In this document: piece by piece, positions 13,133 to 20,979 of the stretch | Numbering within the stretch: position 1 is the stretch's first letter | Layout: each line of letters opens with the position of its first letter | Made by a program: the position numbers and the translations under genes | The notes under the pieces: generated by a model | What the model was told of the DNA's origin: nothing | The model's database searches: none | Seen by the model: only the letters and a program-made list of their open reading frames with translations | IMG/VR virus record: IMGVR_UViG_3300044996_000042 | Span: 1-23,377 of that record | Strand: one strand, 5' to 3' | Length of the DNA stretch: 23,377 nt | Source: a virus

Positions 13133-16066
13133 TCATTTGCCTCCGATTCCGCCGGCCAACAACAACGCCGCATCAGCCTCTGGCATCTTGTCGATGCCCT
13201 GCTTCAAAGTATCAATGAGAGTCTTGATGTCCGCCTGAGACTGTTTCTGAATCTCCAGAAGTTCATTCATCTGAGTCTCTTGAATCTGCTTCGCGGCATC
13301 TCCCGCCTGAAGCAACGCGGACCTTTCCTCATCGCTGCCCGCCAAGGCAACCCCGGCAAAGATGGACCCAGATTCCTTGAGCCTAGCCTTCCGGCGCTGG
13401 TCGATGTCTTGCACCGTCCCCAGCAGTTCCTTTGCTATTTCTGGTTTCTGCTCGATGTCCGCCTTCCCCAACTGCTCCAGCAGAGACTTCCTACGCTCCT
13501 GAAGCTGCTCCAGTTGCCTGTTCTCATTGGACTCAAATCCTGGGATTGCCTTCCCAATCTCCAAGAAGGTCTGCCTGTACTTCTCCCTCTCTTGCTCCGT
13601 CATTATCTCAACGTCATCTCCCTTGGGGGCGGCTCTGGACTGAGCCTCCAGTTTGGATGCCTCGACAATCTTTGTTCCCAAGATGCCCTCAGCCCACTTC
13701 CGGGTTTCCTCCGGGGTCTGCTGCAGAGGCTTCATCCCCTTTTCGGCCCTGCGGATATTCACTCCAGTCAGGATGTCCTCCCACCCCTTGTTGGTAGAAT
13801 CTCCCAAAGCCTCGATGTACTGATTGCGCAGGTTGGAACGGAACTCATCCCGGCGTGCTTCTGCTTCCTTGCGACGCTCCTCCACTCCAGCCAGGTTCTT
13901 TATCGCCTCATCCCTCTCTTTGAACGCACTGCGAGCTTGGCTGATGTCTTTGACGGTGAGGGCATTGTCCTTACCCCTAACCCAACTCCAAGCCCTATGC
14001 AACCCATACCCTATCGTCACGCCAACCGCCATCAGTGCAGTGAAGACCCCCATCCCCACCACCATCCTACCTAGACCCGCCACCACGCTAGTAGCAGCGC
14101 CGCCCAGCTTGGAAAAGGCTGAACCAACCGCCGTTGCCCCGGCAGTAGTGCCGACCGTTTTGGCCACCCCAAACGCATTCACCCGAGTGGTGGCGATAGT
14201 GGAGGGTGTTCTCAAACTGGGGGCAACCAACTCCCCGGAAGCGAGAGCTTGCTGGACAGCCGCCCTTTCCGCCGCAGCTGCCGCTTCTGCTGCTGCTGCC
14301 GCCTTGGCGGCTCTGATGGAAGCAATCTCCCTGCGGGAGTTGACGAGCAGCGACTCCAACGGCTGACTGGCTGCAGCAGCAGCCGCCAGCTTCGCGTTCC
14401 GGGCGGACTCCACTCCAGCCCTGAGGTTGGACAGTTCCTTTTGCGAGAGCTTGGTCATCCCCGCAACGGTGGCGGACACTCCCAACGGAACCGCCACGTC
14501 AGCAACAACAGACCCAGCACTTGCAGCAGCCGGAGCCGCCGCCGCTGCGGCCCTCGACAACCCAGAGCCTCCTACAGCCCCGACCGGCAAAGACGCAGCT
14601 GCTGCAGCCGCCGCTGAGGCAACTGCCGGAGGAAGCACCCCAGCGAGCTTGATGGCTGCGGCGGACTTCAAAAGGCCCACAAACTGTCCGGTCAGGCGCA
14701 CCATCGTACCAAGTCCGCTGATGATGGGGCCCAAAGCAACCGCCAGTGCAATCTTGGTGCCTATGGAACGTCTCTCCTCTGACGTCATCCTGGAAAGGTT
14801 CTGGGCAAACTCTCCCAACCAGCGAGCCGCTGCTTTGATTTCTGGGGTGAATGCTTCCGCAATCTTCACCCCGGAGCTCATCAAGTCTTTGATGGCCTTC
14901 TGATACTGGGCATGGGAAGTTCCCATTATCAGCGCAGCATCTCTGGCGGCTTCCCCTCCAGCCGCCAGAAACTCCGCTTCACGGCCCTTCAACTCACCAC
15001 CCTTCCCCAGCAGCGGATAGATCGCACGCAGACCATTGTCGCGGATTCCCAAGGACTGCAGACGGCGGATGCGATCCTCGTTGGTCAACCCCTCCAAGCT
15101 TTTGTCCAACATCAGAATGATGTCGGCCATACTCTTCATCCGGCCCCTCTCGTCAAACAAAGACATCCCAAGTTCTTTCCAGGTCTGCTTTGCCCTGGTT
15201 TGGGACCTCACGAGAGTGGTGAGAGCCTGAGAAGCGTATAGACCCGCCTGCCCGCCTTTGATATTGGATTGGGAGTATGTGGCAAGAAGTGCCACCACTT
15301 CCTCCATGCTCTTGCCGTATTGACGGAACTGAACACCAGCGCGAGAGGAGAGAGCCTCACCCAACTCCTCTTCACTCATCCCGGCCCTATCCGCCGCCAC
15401 CGCCAGAACATCAGCCAACCTGGCCATATTGGCGATGTTGGCTTCCGCGTTTTGGGACTTCAGCCCCATCGCCATCAAGCTCCTCCCCAGAACATTGGCA
15501 GCGTGGGCCATGTCCATAGAGGAGGCGGTGGCGAATTGAGTGACCGTTGAAAGACTCCCCATCACTTCCTGGGTGGAATATCCCATCTGAATCAGGGAAC
15601 GGAAACCCTTGGCAACTTCGGTGGAAGTGAACTGGGAGGCTCCCGCGACAGACCGCATCCCAGAAACCAACTGGCTCTGGATTTGACTGTTGAAGGTCTT
15701 CAGGGCGGCTCCCGTCCTGACTACCTCCACTTCAAAATCCACCATCTTCTTGACAGCAGCGCCAACGGTGGCCGTGACGGGAAGTCCCATAAAGAGGGAC
15801 ATCTTGGTGCCAAGTGAGGTGAGAGAGCTTCCAACTTCCTTTGCTTTGGAGGAGAAGCTGGCAAGAGAGGCTAGACCCGCCGCCGCTGCAACAGAATGAG
15901 ATCGGGCGACGGAAACCCCGGACCTGAGAAACGATGCGGTTGCGGCATCATTCCTTTGGGTGAATGCCCTCAACTCCTGCTCAGCAGAAGCTATGTCCTG
16001 CCTCAGTTGAGACCTGTTGCCAGCCAGGCCAACTTCCAAAGTCCCGACTTTGATCTCACCGGCCAT
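13133..16066 (-). CDS. Phage tail tape measure protein (TP901 family)
   Basis: This 977-residue protein is a tail tape measure protein, which sets tail length and helps DNA enter the cell. Residues about 100-420 carry the TP901-type core: TSTEVAKGFRSLIQMGYS, TAMD-like MDMAHAANVLGRSL, SEEELGEALSS and repeated helices with small residues. An Ala-rich region about 430-660 and a hydrophobic membrane-type segment (GRMVVGMGVFTALMAVGVTIGYGL, near 670-690) follow, and the C-terminal third is charged coiled coil. At the usual 0.15 nm per residue the tail would be roughly 145 nm. ATG 16066 has GAGG seven bases upstream. It lies after the GT chaperone gene and a terminator, the standard siphovirus order. 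Confidence 0.95.
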   Translation of the reverse strand: MAGEIKVGTLEVGLAGNRSQLRQDIASAEQELRAFTQRNDAATASFLRSGVSVARSHSVAAAAGLASLASFSSKAKEVGSSLTSLGTKMSLFMGLPVTATVGAAVKKMVDFEVEVVRTGAALKTFNSQIQSQLVSGMRSVAGASQFTSTEVAKGFRSLIQMGYSTQEVMGSLSTVTQFATASSMDMAHAANVLGRSLMAMGLKSQNAEANIANMARLADVLAVAADRAGMSEEELGEALSSRAGVQFRQYGKSMEEVVALLATYSQSNIKGGQAGLYASQALTTLVRSQTRAKQTWKELGMSLFDERGRMKSMADIILMLDKSLEGLTNEDRIRRLQSLGIRDNGLRAIYPLLGKGGELKGREAEFLAAGGEAARDAALIMGTSHAQYQKAIKDLMSSGVKIAEAFTPEIKAAARWLGEFAQNLSRMTSEERRSIGTKIALAVALGPIISGLGTMVRLTGQFVGLLKSAAAIKLAGVLPPAVASAAAAAAASLPVGAVGGSGLSRAAAAAAPAAASAGSVVADVAVPLGVSATVAGMTKLSQKELSNLRAGVESARNAKLAAAAAASQPLESLLVNSRREIASIRAAKAAAAAEAAAAAERAAVQQALASGELVAPSLRTPSTIATTRVNAFGVAKTVGTTAGATAVGSAFSKLGGAATSVVAGLGRMVVGMGVFTALMAVGVTIGYGLHRAWSWVRGKDNALTVKDISQARSAFKERDEAIKNLAGVEERRKEAEARRDEFRSNLRNQYIEALGDSTNKGWEDILTGVNIRRAEKGMKPLQQTPEETRKWAEGILGTKIVEASKLEAQSRAAPKGDDVEIMTEQEREKYRQTFLEIGKAIPGFESNENRQLEQLQERRKSLLEQLGKADIEQKPEIAKELLGTVQDIDQRRKARLKESGSIFAGVALAGSDEERSALLQAGDAAKQIQETQMNELLEIQKQSQADIKTLIDTLKQGIDKMPEADAALLLAGGIGGK

Positions 16067-16079
16067 CGCAACACCTCAC

Positions 16080-16109
16080 AGAAAAGCCGGGAGTCATCCC
16101 CCCGGCTTT
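16080..16109 (-). terminator. Intrinsic terminator between tail chaperone and tape measure genes
   Basis: On the - strand, AAAGCCGGG (16109-16101) pairs perfectly with CCCGGCTTT (16091-16083) across a nine-base loop, followed by one more T (TTTT in all). The stem begins inside the last codons of the T ORF. The tape measure start lies 15 bases further on, so it is probably an attenuator that lowers tape measure expression. Confidence 0.75.
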
Positions 16110-16866
16110 CCACCAAACGTCTGTCGAAGCACCGACCACATTGCTCTCACATTGTCTGGATTCTTTGCGTTCTCCCTCTCATCCTCGGTGGATGGTCTGC
16201 CTCCAGAGAAGGCGTTGGGGAGAAGTTTGGCGAGACTTTCCATGGAGGCTTCCTTGCTTCCCAACATACTGCAGATCAGCCATCCCAGTACAACCGTCCT
16301 TCTGTCTCCCTGAGAGATTGACCACGGCTCCAGATCGTGGTAGTCAATCCACTCTTGGAACTCTTTGTCTCCGATTCGATGCTTCAACTCCTCAACCGTG
16401 CACCCCAGCAACGCTGCTAGGCGGAATCGCCAGATGCGCTCGGGGTGCTGTTTGAGTTTCCCTCCGGCCCCTCGCCACCCCAGATGCGGTTCAGGCGATT
16501 CGCCACCTTCCAAACCCTCTCCATCACGGAGCCTGGGGCCTGAAGCAGTTTGGGGTACTCCTTGAAGTCGGGGAAGATTCGCGCCCCGGCTTCGTCAATC
16601 ACCGTGGCCATAATCACGACTGACTTCAGCGCGGCTCCCCTCTCCTCTTCATTCTTGATGGAAGCCAGGAAGTCCCCGATGGATTCCCGCTCCAGCAGGT
16701 TGAGGGTCTTCACCCGAACAGTCCCGCCCCATTCCGGCACTTGGACGTCTTCAGAGGGAAGGGGCTGATTGAGGGTGGCCAGAATCTGATCCCTCGTCAG
16801 CCTAACCACTACCGGGGTGGATGGCGCGGGGGTCTCTTTGGAGGAAACTGCTCTGCGTGCACTCAT
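16094..16866 (-). CDS. Tail assembly chaperone GT (frameshift product)
   Basis: The T frame (16094-16513) has no good start of its own and overlaps the G ORF. A -1 shift at GGGAAAC (16462-16456) joins 137 residues of G to 120 residues of T, giving about 257 residues. The T part contains ERIWRFRLAALLGCTVEEL and DKEFQEWIDYH, the hallmark of the minor tail protein T family of lambda-like phages. In lambda, gpG and gpGT coat the tape measure protein and recruit tail tube subunits; neither is in the virion. The product is coded by two segments: 16866 down to 16456, then 16456 down to 16094 in the new frame. The stop lies inside a terminator hairpin. Confidence 0.88.
16400..16462 (-). promoter_or_regulatory. 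Programmed -1 frameshift signal
   Basis: The - strand heptamer GGGAAAC (16462-16456) lies in the G frame as G GGA AAC, a canonical X XXY YYZ slippery site one base different from lambda GGGAAAG. After a seven-base spacer, GCACCCC (16448-16442) can pair with GGGGTGC (16406-16400), a seven-pair stem plus a G-U pair that could stall ribosomes. Reading after the slip gives CTC AAA CAG CAC, the exact T frame. Confidence 0.88.
16417..16866 (-). CDS. Tail assembly chaperone G (unshifted product)
   Basis: The 149-residue product is the major tail chaperone. It has a disordered N-terminus and a helical domain with LLERESIGDFLASIK and a C-terminal RIWGGEGPEG, ending in a Ser/Asn-rich tail. Position between tail tube and tape measure genes, and the frameshift into T, define it. 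ATG 16866 is preferred over GTG 16881 because GGAG lies nine bases upstream of the ATG and the GTG has only terminator sequence before it. In lambda the unshifted protein is made in large excess over GT, and the ratio matters for tail assembly. Confidence 0.87.
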   Translation of the reverse strand: MSARRAVSSKETPAPSTPVVVRLTRDQILATLNQPLPSEDVQVPEWGGTVRVKTLNLLERESIGDFLASIKNEEERGAALKSVVIMATVIDEAGARIFPDFKEYPKLLQAPGSVMERVWKVANRLNRIWGGEGPEGNSNSTPSASGDSA

Positions 16867-16885
16867 TGTGTTATTCTCCACTTGG

Positions 16886-16936
16886 AAAAGCGGGATGGTT
16901 GAGGCCCCACCAAGAGCCTCAACCTCACCATCCCGC
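16886..16936 (-). terminator. Intrinsic terminator after the tail tube gene
   Basis: On the - strand, GCGGGAT and GGTTGAGGC (16936-16916) pair with GCCTCAACC and ATCCCGC (16905-16890). This makes 16 pairs with a five-base bulge and a ten-base loop, followed by TTTTCC (16889-16884). It lies 19 bases after the tail tube stop and 20 bases before the G start. Partial readthrough would keep tube protein in excess over chaperones, as needed in assembly. Confidence 0.82.
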
Positions 16937-16954
16937 CAGGCCAGTGAAAGCCTG

Positions 16955-17335
16955 CTACGGTGTCTTCTGCTTCTGGATGGTGATGGTGGCTTCCATCCGG
17001 GAGCCGGTCACAAAGTCGTTGTAATCCACCGACGTGACCGTGCCGTAGAACGTGATGGTGCCGCCAGCGGAGCCGCCACCGGTCCCAGACGCACCCGCGC
17101 AGTTGAACGTCCACTGCACCTTGGTGGTGGGGATGGTGAGTCCAGCAGAGTAGGCAACCCGGAGAGTGGCCTGGCCGGGGGCTTGGAGAGCCTCCACCGC
17201 CAAATCCTTCTCCTCCGTGGTGCCCTGATGAGTCAGGTCAATGGTTCCCCGACTCCATCCCGCCGGCTTGACGGCAAGGACTTCACCGGAGAATCCAGAC
17301 GCACTGACCGTTATTCCATGACCTTCCCGGCCCAT
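16955..17335 (-). CDS. Major tail (tube) protein
   Basis: The 126-residue protein is rich in Gly, Thr and Val beta strands, with no membrane segment. It has a typical tube-protein pattern (ITVSASGFSGEVLAVKPAG and a C-terminal MEATITIQKQ). Its position between tail terminator and chaperone genes, with a strong terminator just after it, fits the major tail tube protein, which forms the hollow tail by stacking hexamers around the tape measure protein. It is small for the family, where 150-250 residues are usual. ATG 17335 has AGG-type Shine-Dalgarno (AAGGTAGG) about six bases upstream. The assignment rests mostly on context and composition. Confidence 0.75.
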   Translation of the reverse strand: MGREGHGITVSASGFSGEVLAVKPAGWSRGTIDLTHQGTTEEKDLAVEALQAPGQATLRVAYSAGLTIPTTKVQWTFNCAGASGTGGGSAGGTITFYGTVTSVDYNDFVTGSRMEATITIQKQKTP

Positions 17336-17348
17336 AACTGCCTACCTT

Positions 17349-17786
17349 TCAGACCTCACGGCGGAATGCCGTCAGGTCCACTGCCCACGTCTCCCCCCTG
17401 TCTTCAAAGAGGAGACGGAATGGCTCGATGTACGTATGAATACCCTGATACTCCACTCTAGTAAAGTCGCCCCCACGTTCCAAGACAAACCGCAAATGAT
17501 GATGTAGAAAATCCCTGATCTCCATCACCTTTACGTATGCATCCTCTCGCTTGGCGGCTCTCACCTGAACCTGAAATCTGGATTGAAAAAGGGTGTTGCG
17601 GCCCATCGTGTCGCTCTGGGAAGTCGATGGGCCTCCACTCACAACCACCAGGTTGATCGGAGAGTCCGGGCGGAAGCCTGAGAAAACCGGCCAGTCACTC
17701 TCCCCCTCCTCTGGCATCCGGGCTAGACCCTCCTGAACCAGAAGGCGAATGATGTCATCCTCGATGGGGCGCATTCCAGATTTCAT
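17349..17786 (-). CDS. Tail terminator / minor capsid-type protein
   Basis: The 145-residue protein has the alpha/beta pattern of the tail terminator family (lambda gpU and the related minor capsid group). An N-terminal helix, IIRLLVQEGLA, is followed by strands FQVQVRA and a helix YVKVMEIRDFLH, then aromatic strands at the end. The family forms a ring that caps the tail tube and joins it to the head. ATG 17786 overlaps the preceding stop as ATGA and has AAGGGG six bases upstream. Gene order (connector genes before, tube after) agrees. The family is inferred from context and secondary-structure pattern, not from a strict motif. Confidence 0.72.
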   Translation of the reverse strand: MKSGMRPIEDDIIRLLVQEGLARMPEEGESDWPVFSGFRPDSPINLVVVSGGPSTSQSDTMGRNTLFQSRFQVQVRAAKREDAYVKVMEIRDFLHHHLRFVLERGGDFTRVEYQGIHTYIEPFRLLFEDRGETWAVDLTAFRREV

Positions 17787-18373
17787 ATCATCCCCTTCTC
17801 TCGCATCGCCTTCCTGAGATCGGATGCGGTGGTCTTTCCTGCAATGATATCAAGCACGTTTTGCATATTCTCCAGCAACGCAGCCTCCAGAAACTTTGCC
17901 TGTCCGATGTTGCCCAGAAACTTCCCTTTGCCCAAGTCTATTGATGCAACCTTCTTGGCCTTGGAAGCCTTGATGCGCTTGAGATGGGACGCAGTGGTAT
18001 CCTCGTGAACGTAGATGGCATAGAACGCAGTGAACCCGACGTTCACCATAATATATCCCATTGCCTTTGCCTCTTGGCAGGATATATTGGAAGCATTGGT
18101 CTTTGCCGTATGCTCCGTGGTCATTCCGGGGCCGGATTTACCCGAGAATGTAGGCGTTGGAGGCAGAGAGTCTCCCCAAACCGTAAAGGCAGAAGCCTTC
18201 AGATTCCCAGTATCAACTGGGCAGCGTCTCTGCGCTTCCCCCTGTATGAACAACCCGCCAGCAACAAGACCCTCTTTGGTGATCTCCTCCATCGCCTCAA
18301 CAGCAACATGAAGGTTATGCAGGACTTGCTCCAGCCCCTTCACATAGATCGTGCTGGTGGAACTAGGAGGCAT
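17783..18373 (-). CDS. HK97 gp10-like head-tail completion protein
   Basis: This protein (196 residues from ATG 18373) contains FIQGEAQRRCPVDTGNLKAS, the conserved core of HK97 gp10-like neck proteins (A-P-V-D-T-G-x-L-x-x-S). A Tyr-Ile-Val-His segment follows (AFYAIYVHED), as in the family's E-x-G box, but with a changed consensus. Such proteins complete the neck between connector and tail. The start is uncertain: ATG 18373 overlaps the head closure gene by 11 bases but has no Shine-Dalgarno, and a GTG at 18400 has only GGGA. It is longer than most gp10-like proteins (about 130), with an extra region between residues 70 and 100. Confidence 0.8.
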   Translation of the reverse strand: MPPSSTSTIYVKGLEQVLHNLHVAVEAMEEITKEGLVAGGLFIQGEAQRRCPVDTGNLKASAFTVWGDSLPPTPTFSGKSGPGMTTEHTAKTNASNISCQEAKAMGYIMVNVGFTAFYAIYVHEDTTASHLKRIKASKAKKVASIDLGKGKFLGNIGQAKFLEAALLENMQNVLDIIAGKTTASDLRKAMREKGMI

Positions 18374-18701
18374 AGACGAAATACATTGGGTTGGCCGCAC
18401 GATGATCCCGGGTGGTCTCCACGGAGAGAACCATCACGGCATCTTCCGGCGGAACATCAGAAGCAGGGGATGGAAGAGTCCCGAGCCAAAGAGCATCCCC
18501 CTGTCTCACCACAGTCTCCGTGATCAGAGAGACGGTTGCCACCACATCCTCCGCACCGTCCTGGGGAATCCTCTTTGTTCCCTCATCCCATCTGCCAGTG
18601 ATCTGCACTGGGGTGCCAAAGGTTGGCTTGCCCTCTCTGGTGACCCCCGTCTTTGTCCAGTGAACCACCGACTGCTTCAGAAACCTTGTGATGATGCCCA
18701 T
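18363..18701 (-). CDS. Head closure / head-tail joining protein
   Basis: The 112-residue protein has an initial helix and strand (ITRFLKQSVVHWTKTG), then GRWDEGTKR, and a beta barrel-like series of strands with LWLGTLP. This matches small head closure proteins that plug the connector after DNA packaging (SPP1 gp16 / HK97 gp7 type). ATG 18701 has GAGG with seven-base spacing, and the gene lies eight bases after the adaptor gene. Motifs are weak in this family, so the call rests on size and strict order: adaptor, closure, gp10-like, terminator, tube. Confidence 0.7.
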   Translation of the reverse strand: MGIITRFLKQSVVHWTKTGVTREGKPTFGTPVQITGRWDEGTKRIPQDGAEDVVATVSLITETVVRQGDALWLGTLPSPASDVPPEDAVMVLSVETTRDHRAANPMYFVYAS

Positions 18702-18709
18702 CTTTCACC

Positions 18710-19114
18710 TCAATAGGCTGGGTGCTCGCTGGTGGGATGAGCGGCGGTCAGTCTGGCGCGAATCTTCCCGCCGCCCTCCGAAAGGGCCAGAAACCTTCCG
18801 GTGGTGTCCAGCAGAATCACCTGCTGGCCGTGGAGAGTTGCCTTGAGACCCTGCCCGAGGCTGGCCTGGAATCCCACGCTGATCTTCCCCCCGGCGGAGA
18901 ATGAACTGAGGCGAGTATTGGAATCTCTGATGGAGTAGAGATGGGCGGCAAGCCAGGTCTCAATCTCAGTCAGCAACTCCTCATCCGTCAGAGCATCGCC
19001 AATCACCGTCCCCACCATTAGGTGAGACGCTGCGATGAAGGGCGTCAGAGAGATAGTGGAATCAACTTCGATGATCCCCTGCACCTTGGTGGAGTCTGTC
19101 CTGGGAGTGCTCAT
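18710..19114 (-). CDS. Head-tail adaptor protein
   Basis: The 134-residue protein is helical at its core: LTDEELLTEIETWLAAHLYSIRD is typical of adaptor proteins (HK97 gp6 / SPP1 gp15 type) that form a ring below the portal. The C-terminus is Gly-rich strand and loop. ATG 19114 has AAGGA about ten bases upstream and overlaps the end of the sulfotransferase-like gene by 53 bases in another frame. In most siphoviruses this gene follows the capsid gene closely; here three other genes intervene. Confidence 0.72.
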   Translation of the reverse strand: MSTPRTDSTKVQGIIEVDSTISLTPFIAASHLMVGTVIGDALTDEELLTEIETWLAAHLYSIRDSNTRLSSFSAGGKISVGFQASLGQGLKATLHGQQVILLDTTGRFLALSEGGGKIRARLTAAHPTSEHPAY

Positions 19115-19790
19115 GGTGGTGCTTCCTTCTGTTGAAAATCCATTGATTCACACGCGGTGCGTTCCACGGAAGTCCCGCCATTTCAACCGCCTTGCGTACT
19201 TCCGTCAGATTCCCCCCGATGGCAGCGTCCATATCAATCTGCCAAACATGGTGACCGTATTTGGCCAACCCTTCGGCAAGGTCACTGAAGGAGTCCACCC
19301 ACTCAGACGCCTCGCCACCATCCTTGAAAATGTGACCGGTCTTCACCAAGGCATCCGCGATGGAGTCCAGATCACGATAGGCCAAGAACCAATGAGCCCC
19401 GCGAAAGGCGGACTCCCACTCAGGCCAGCAGGTCACCAGCCTGGAGTCCTTGTAGAACCACGGACCCTTCGATGAATCGTAGTTGTCATTGGCGAGGATG
19501 GCTTGGACCTGCCCCCAGATGACAGATGGTCGGACAGTCGGGGAACGGGCAAAGGCTTCTGGGGAAGGGAGATTGGAAAACCCGGCTTGTAGTTGACGTA
19601 CCCTCAGACACTCCTCCACCACTCTCTTTTGGATGACGAGATGCTCCATCCGATTCCCAACGCCATCCTCCAGAGCACGCCCCACCCACTTGCCGCCAAA
19701 GGCTCCGCAAGAGGCAATCACCCCGGCAAGCCACGCGGTGCCAGATCGGGGAAACCCGGTGATCAAGATCGGGGAGTCAGCCCATCTCAT
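19062..19790 (-). CDS. Sulfotransferase-like protein
   Basis: The 242-residue protein has the 5'-phosphosulfate loop of PAPS-dependent sulfotransferases near its start (ITGFPRSGTAWLAGVI, residues about 9-24). A later 3'-phosphate-binding region FLAYRDLDSIADAL (about 135-148) follows, with WFYKDSRL before it. Such enzymes move a sulfate group from PAPS to sugar, protein or small-molecule acceptors. ATG 19790 overlaps the preceding stop as ATGA; a Met at 19811 has GGAG eleven bases upstream and is an alternative. The C-terminus is basic and His-rich. No signal peptide is present, so it acts in the cytoplasm on a virion part or a host precursor. A general P-loop kinase-like function is less likely. 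Confidence 0.78.
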   Translation of the reverse strand: MRWADSPILITGFPRSGTAWLAGVIASCGAFGGKWVGRALEDGVGNRMEHLVIQKRVVEECLRVRQLQAGFSNLPSPEAFARSPTVRPSVIWGQVQAILANDNYDSSKGPWFYKDSRLVTCWPEWESAFRGAHWFLAYRDLDSIADALVKTGHIFKDGGEASEWVDSFSDLAEGLAKYGHHVWQIDMDAAIGGNLTEVRKAVEMAGLPWNAPRVNQWIFNRRKHHHEHSQDRLHQGAGDHRS

Positions 19791-20506
19791 CTGTGTGTTA
19801 TGCCGGCCCATAGATCAATCAACTCCCCAAATCGTTTCTCCCAGTCTTCACTGTCAGGAGTATAGTTGAGAGCTTGTTCTGGGGGAATGAAAGGGACTTC
19901 TTGGAGTGCGGAGCCTGGGGTGACATTTACTACTTCAACCCAGGGGAAGAAACTGCGAGCCGCCATAACAAGGGACCGGACTTGAATGACAAATGAGACC
20001 ATCCTCTCATTATCCGCCGGGGAGATGTAGTTGTCGAAATAGTTGGGCCTTCCCTCTACCAACCTCAGATCAAACCCCACCAACACAATCTTCCTCGCAC
20101 CCATCTTCATCGCCAGCTCAATGGCGGAGGCTCCGGTGTTTCCATACCATCCGGTCATATCCCGATTGGGGTGGAAGCCATAGGCTCTTTTCATCACCCG
20201 TATACAGGGCGGGAATCCCCTCAACTCATCATTTACAGAAGTGGTAACCACACCCCTCTTGGAAGCCTCCTCAACTACTTCCCGGTGCTTGAACCACCAC
20301 CGCTCATCGTTGAATATGTGGACGTGTTGATTTGGAACGTCATACAGGGAGTTGTTCACCCCCAACAAGAAGGATTTGTCTGGAGCCCACCCCAGTCTCT
20401 TCCAGCAGTCCGGGAAGGATGGGCCCCCGCCAAGAACGCAAACGGTTGCCCCCCTCCAAATGAGTGGAGGCAACCAGAATCCCGCCGGATGAGCGGGAGT
20501 AGGCAC
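19787..20506 (-). CDS. DUF115/sialyltransferase-like protein
   Basis: The 239-residue protein has a nucleotide-binding start VCVLGGGPSFPDC, then GVNNSLYD, and the segment GNTGASAIELAMKMGARKIVLVGFDL. The last is the signature shared by the DUF115 group, Cst-II-like sialyltransferases and a family seen next to phage capsid genes. It probably binds a nucleotide sugar. The start is not certain: GTG 20506 follows the preceding stop by four bases, with GGCGGG about nine bases upstream, while a TTG at 20554 overlaps the preceding gene. The stop overlaps the sulfotransferase start. Both genes probably act on the same substrate, but no acceptor can be named. Confidence 0.75.
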   Translation of the reverse strand: MPTPAHPAGFWLPPLIWRGATVCVLGGGPSFPDCWKRLGWAPDKSFLLGVNNSLYDVPNQHVHIFNDERWWFKHREVVEEASKRGVVTTSVNDELRGFPPCIRVMKRAYGFHPNRDMTGWYGNTGASAIELAMKMGARKIVLVGFDLRLVEGRPNYFDNYISPADNERMVSFVIQVRSLVMAARSFFPWVEVVNVTPGSALQEVPFIPPEQALNYTPDSEDWEKRFGELIDLWAGITHR

Positions 20507-20510
20507 GGGG

Positions 20511-20897
20511 CTAGACCCGCCGCGCAGAGGCTGTGAGCTGCTCCACCAGTTCAATGGCGGCTTGGCGGAGCAGTTTGTCCGCGTTCATACGGGAGCCGTC
20601 ACTGACTCGCAGAACGTCATAGAAGCCAGCCCCTCGATGGCGCACCGTAAACAGCGCCTGATTGTCGGGGTTTGCTTCCTTCCCGGCCTGGGGATTCGCC
20701 TGGTCGGGGACTCCCCCGGCAACGGGCGGCGTGGTAGCGGCAGACGGCGGGGGCGGCTCCGGGACTTCCGTGAACAGGTTCTTCCAGGCAGTCGCCAGAT
20801 CGGCCTCAGTCTTGATCACGTCTCCCTTCTTGTACTCCACGCCACGATACGTGAAGAACAGAGAATTGAGGCGGAAGAAACGCAACTTGGAACTCAT
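20511..20897 (-). CDS. Small head-region protein of unknown function
   Basis: I do not recognise this 128-residue protein. It has an N-terminal strand-rich part (RFFRLNSLFFTYRGVEYKKG), a helix, a Pro/Ala/Asn-rich linker at about 45-78, and a C-terminal domain ending in helices (ADKLLRQAAIELVEQL). AGGAGAGG close to ATG 20897 is one of the best ribosome sites in the window, which suggests high expression. It follows the major capsid gene by 82 bases. A capsid-associated or head completion role is possible from place and two-domain layout, without motif support. Confidence 0.75.
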   Translation of the reverse strand: MSSKLRFFRLNSLFFTYRGVEYKKGDVIKTEADLATAWKNLFTEVPEPPPPSAATTPPVAGGVPDQANPQAGKEANPDNQALFTVRHRGAGFYDVLRVSDGSRMNADKLLRQAAIELVEQLTASARRV

Positions 20898-20979
20898 CTT
20901 TCCTCTCCTGTTTGCTCCTGCGAAAAAGCCCCGATTGGATACGGAGCAGCAGGAGGGATTGTTGGGGGTTGGGCAAATC

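Noticed and set aside
13037-14074. A 345-codon + strand open frame opposite the tape measure gene
   Set aside because: It is antisense to a well-supported gene, is Leu/Pro-rich as a shadow of helical codons, and crosses a real gene boundary.
14068-20520. Repeated CTAGACCC words in several - strand genes
   Set aside because: They lie in different coding frames without regular spacing or palindromic context and look like chance words, not a binding site or repeat family.
20898-20979. Possible terminator after the capsid gene, with GGGGCTTTTTC on the - strand
   Set aside because: A T-run is present, but only about four pairs can form with upstream CCCC, so the hairpin is too weak to support.
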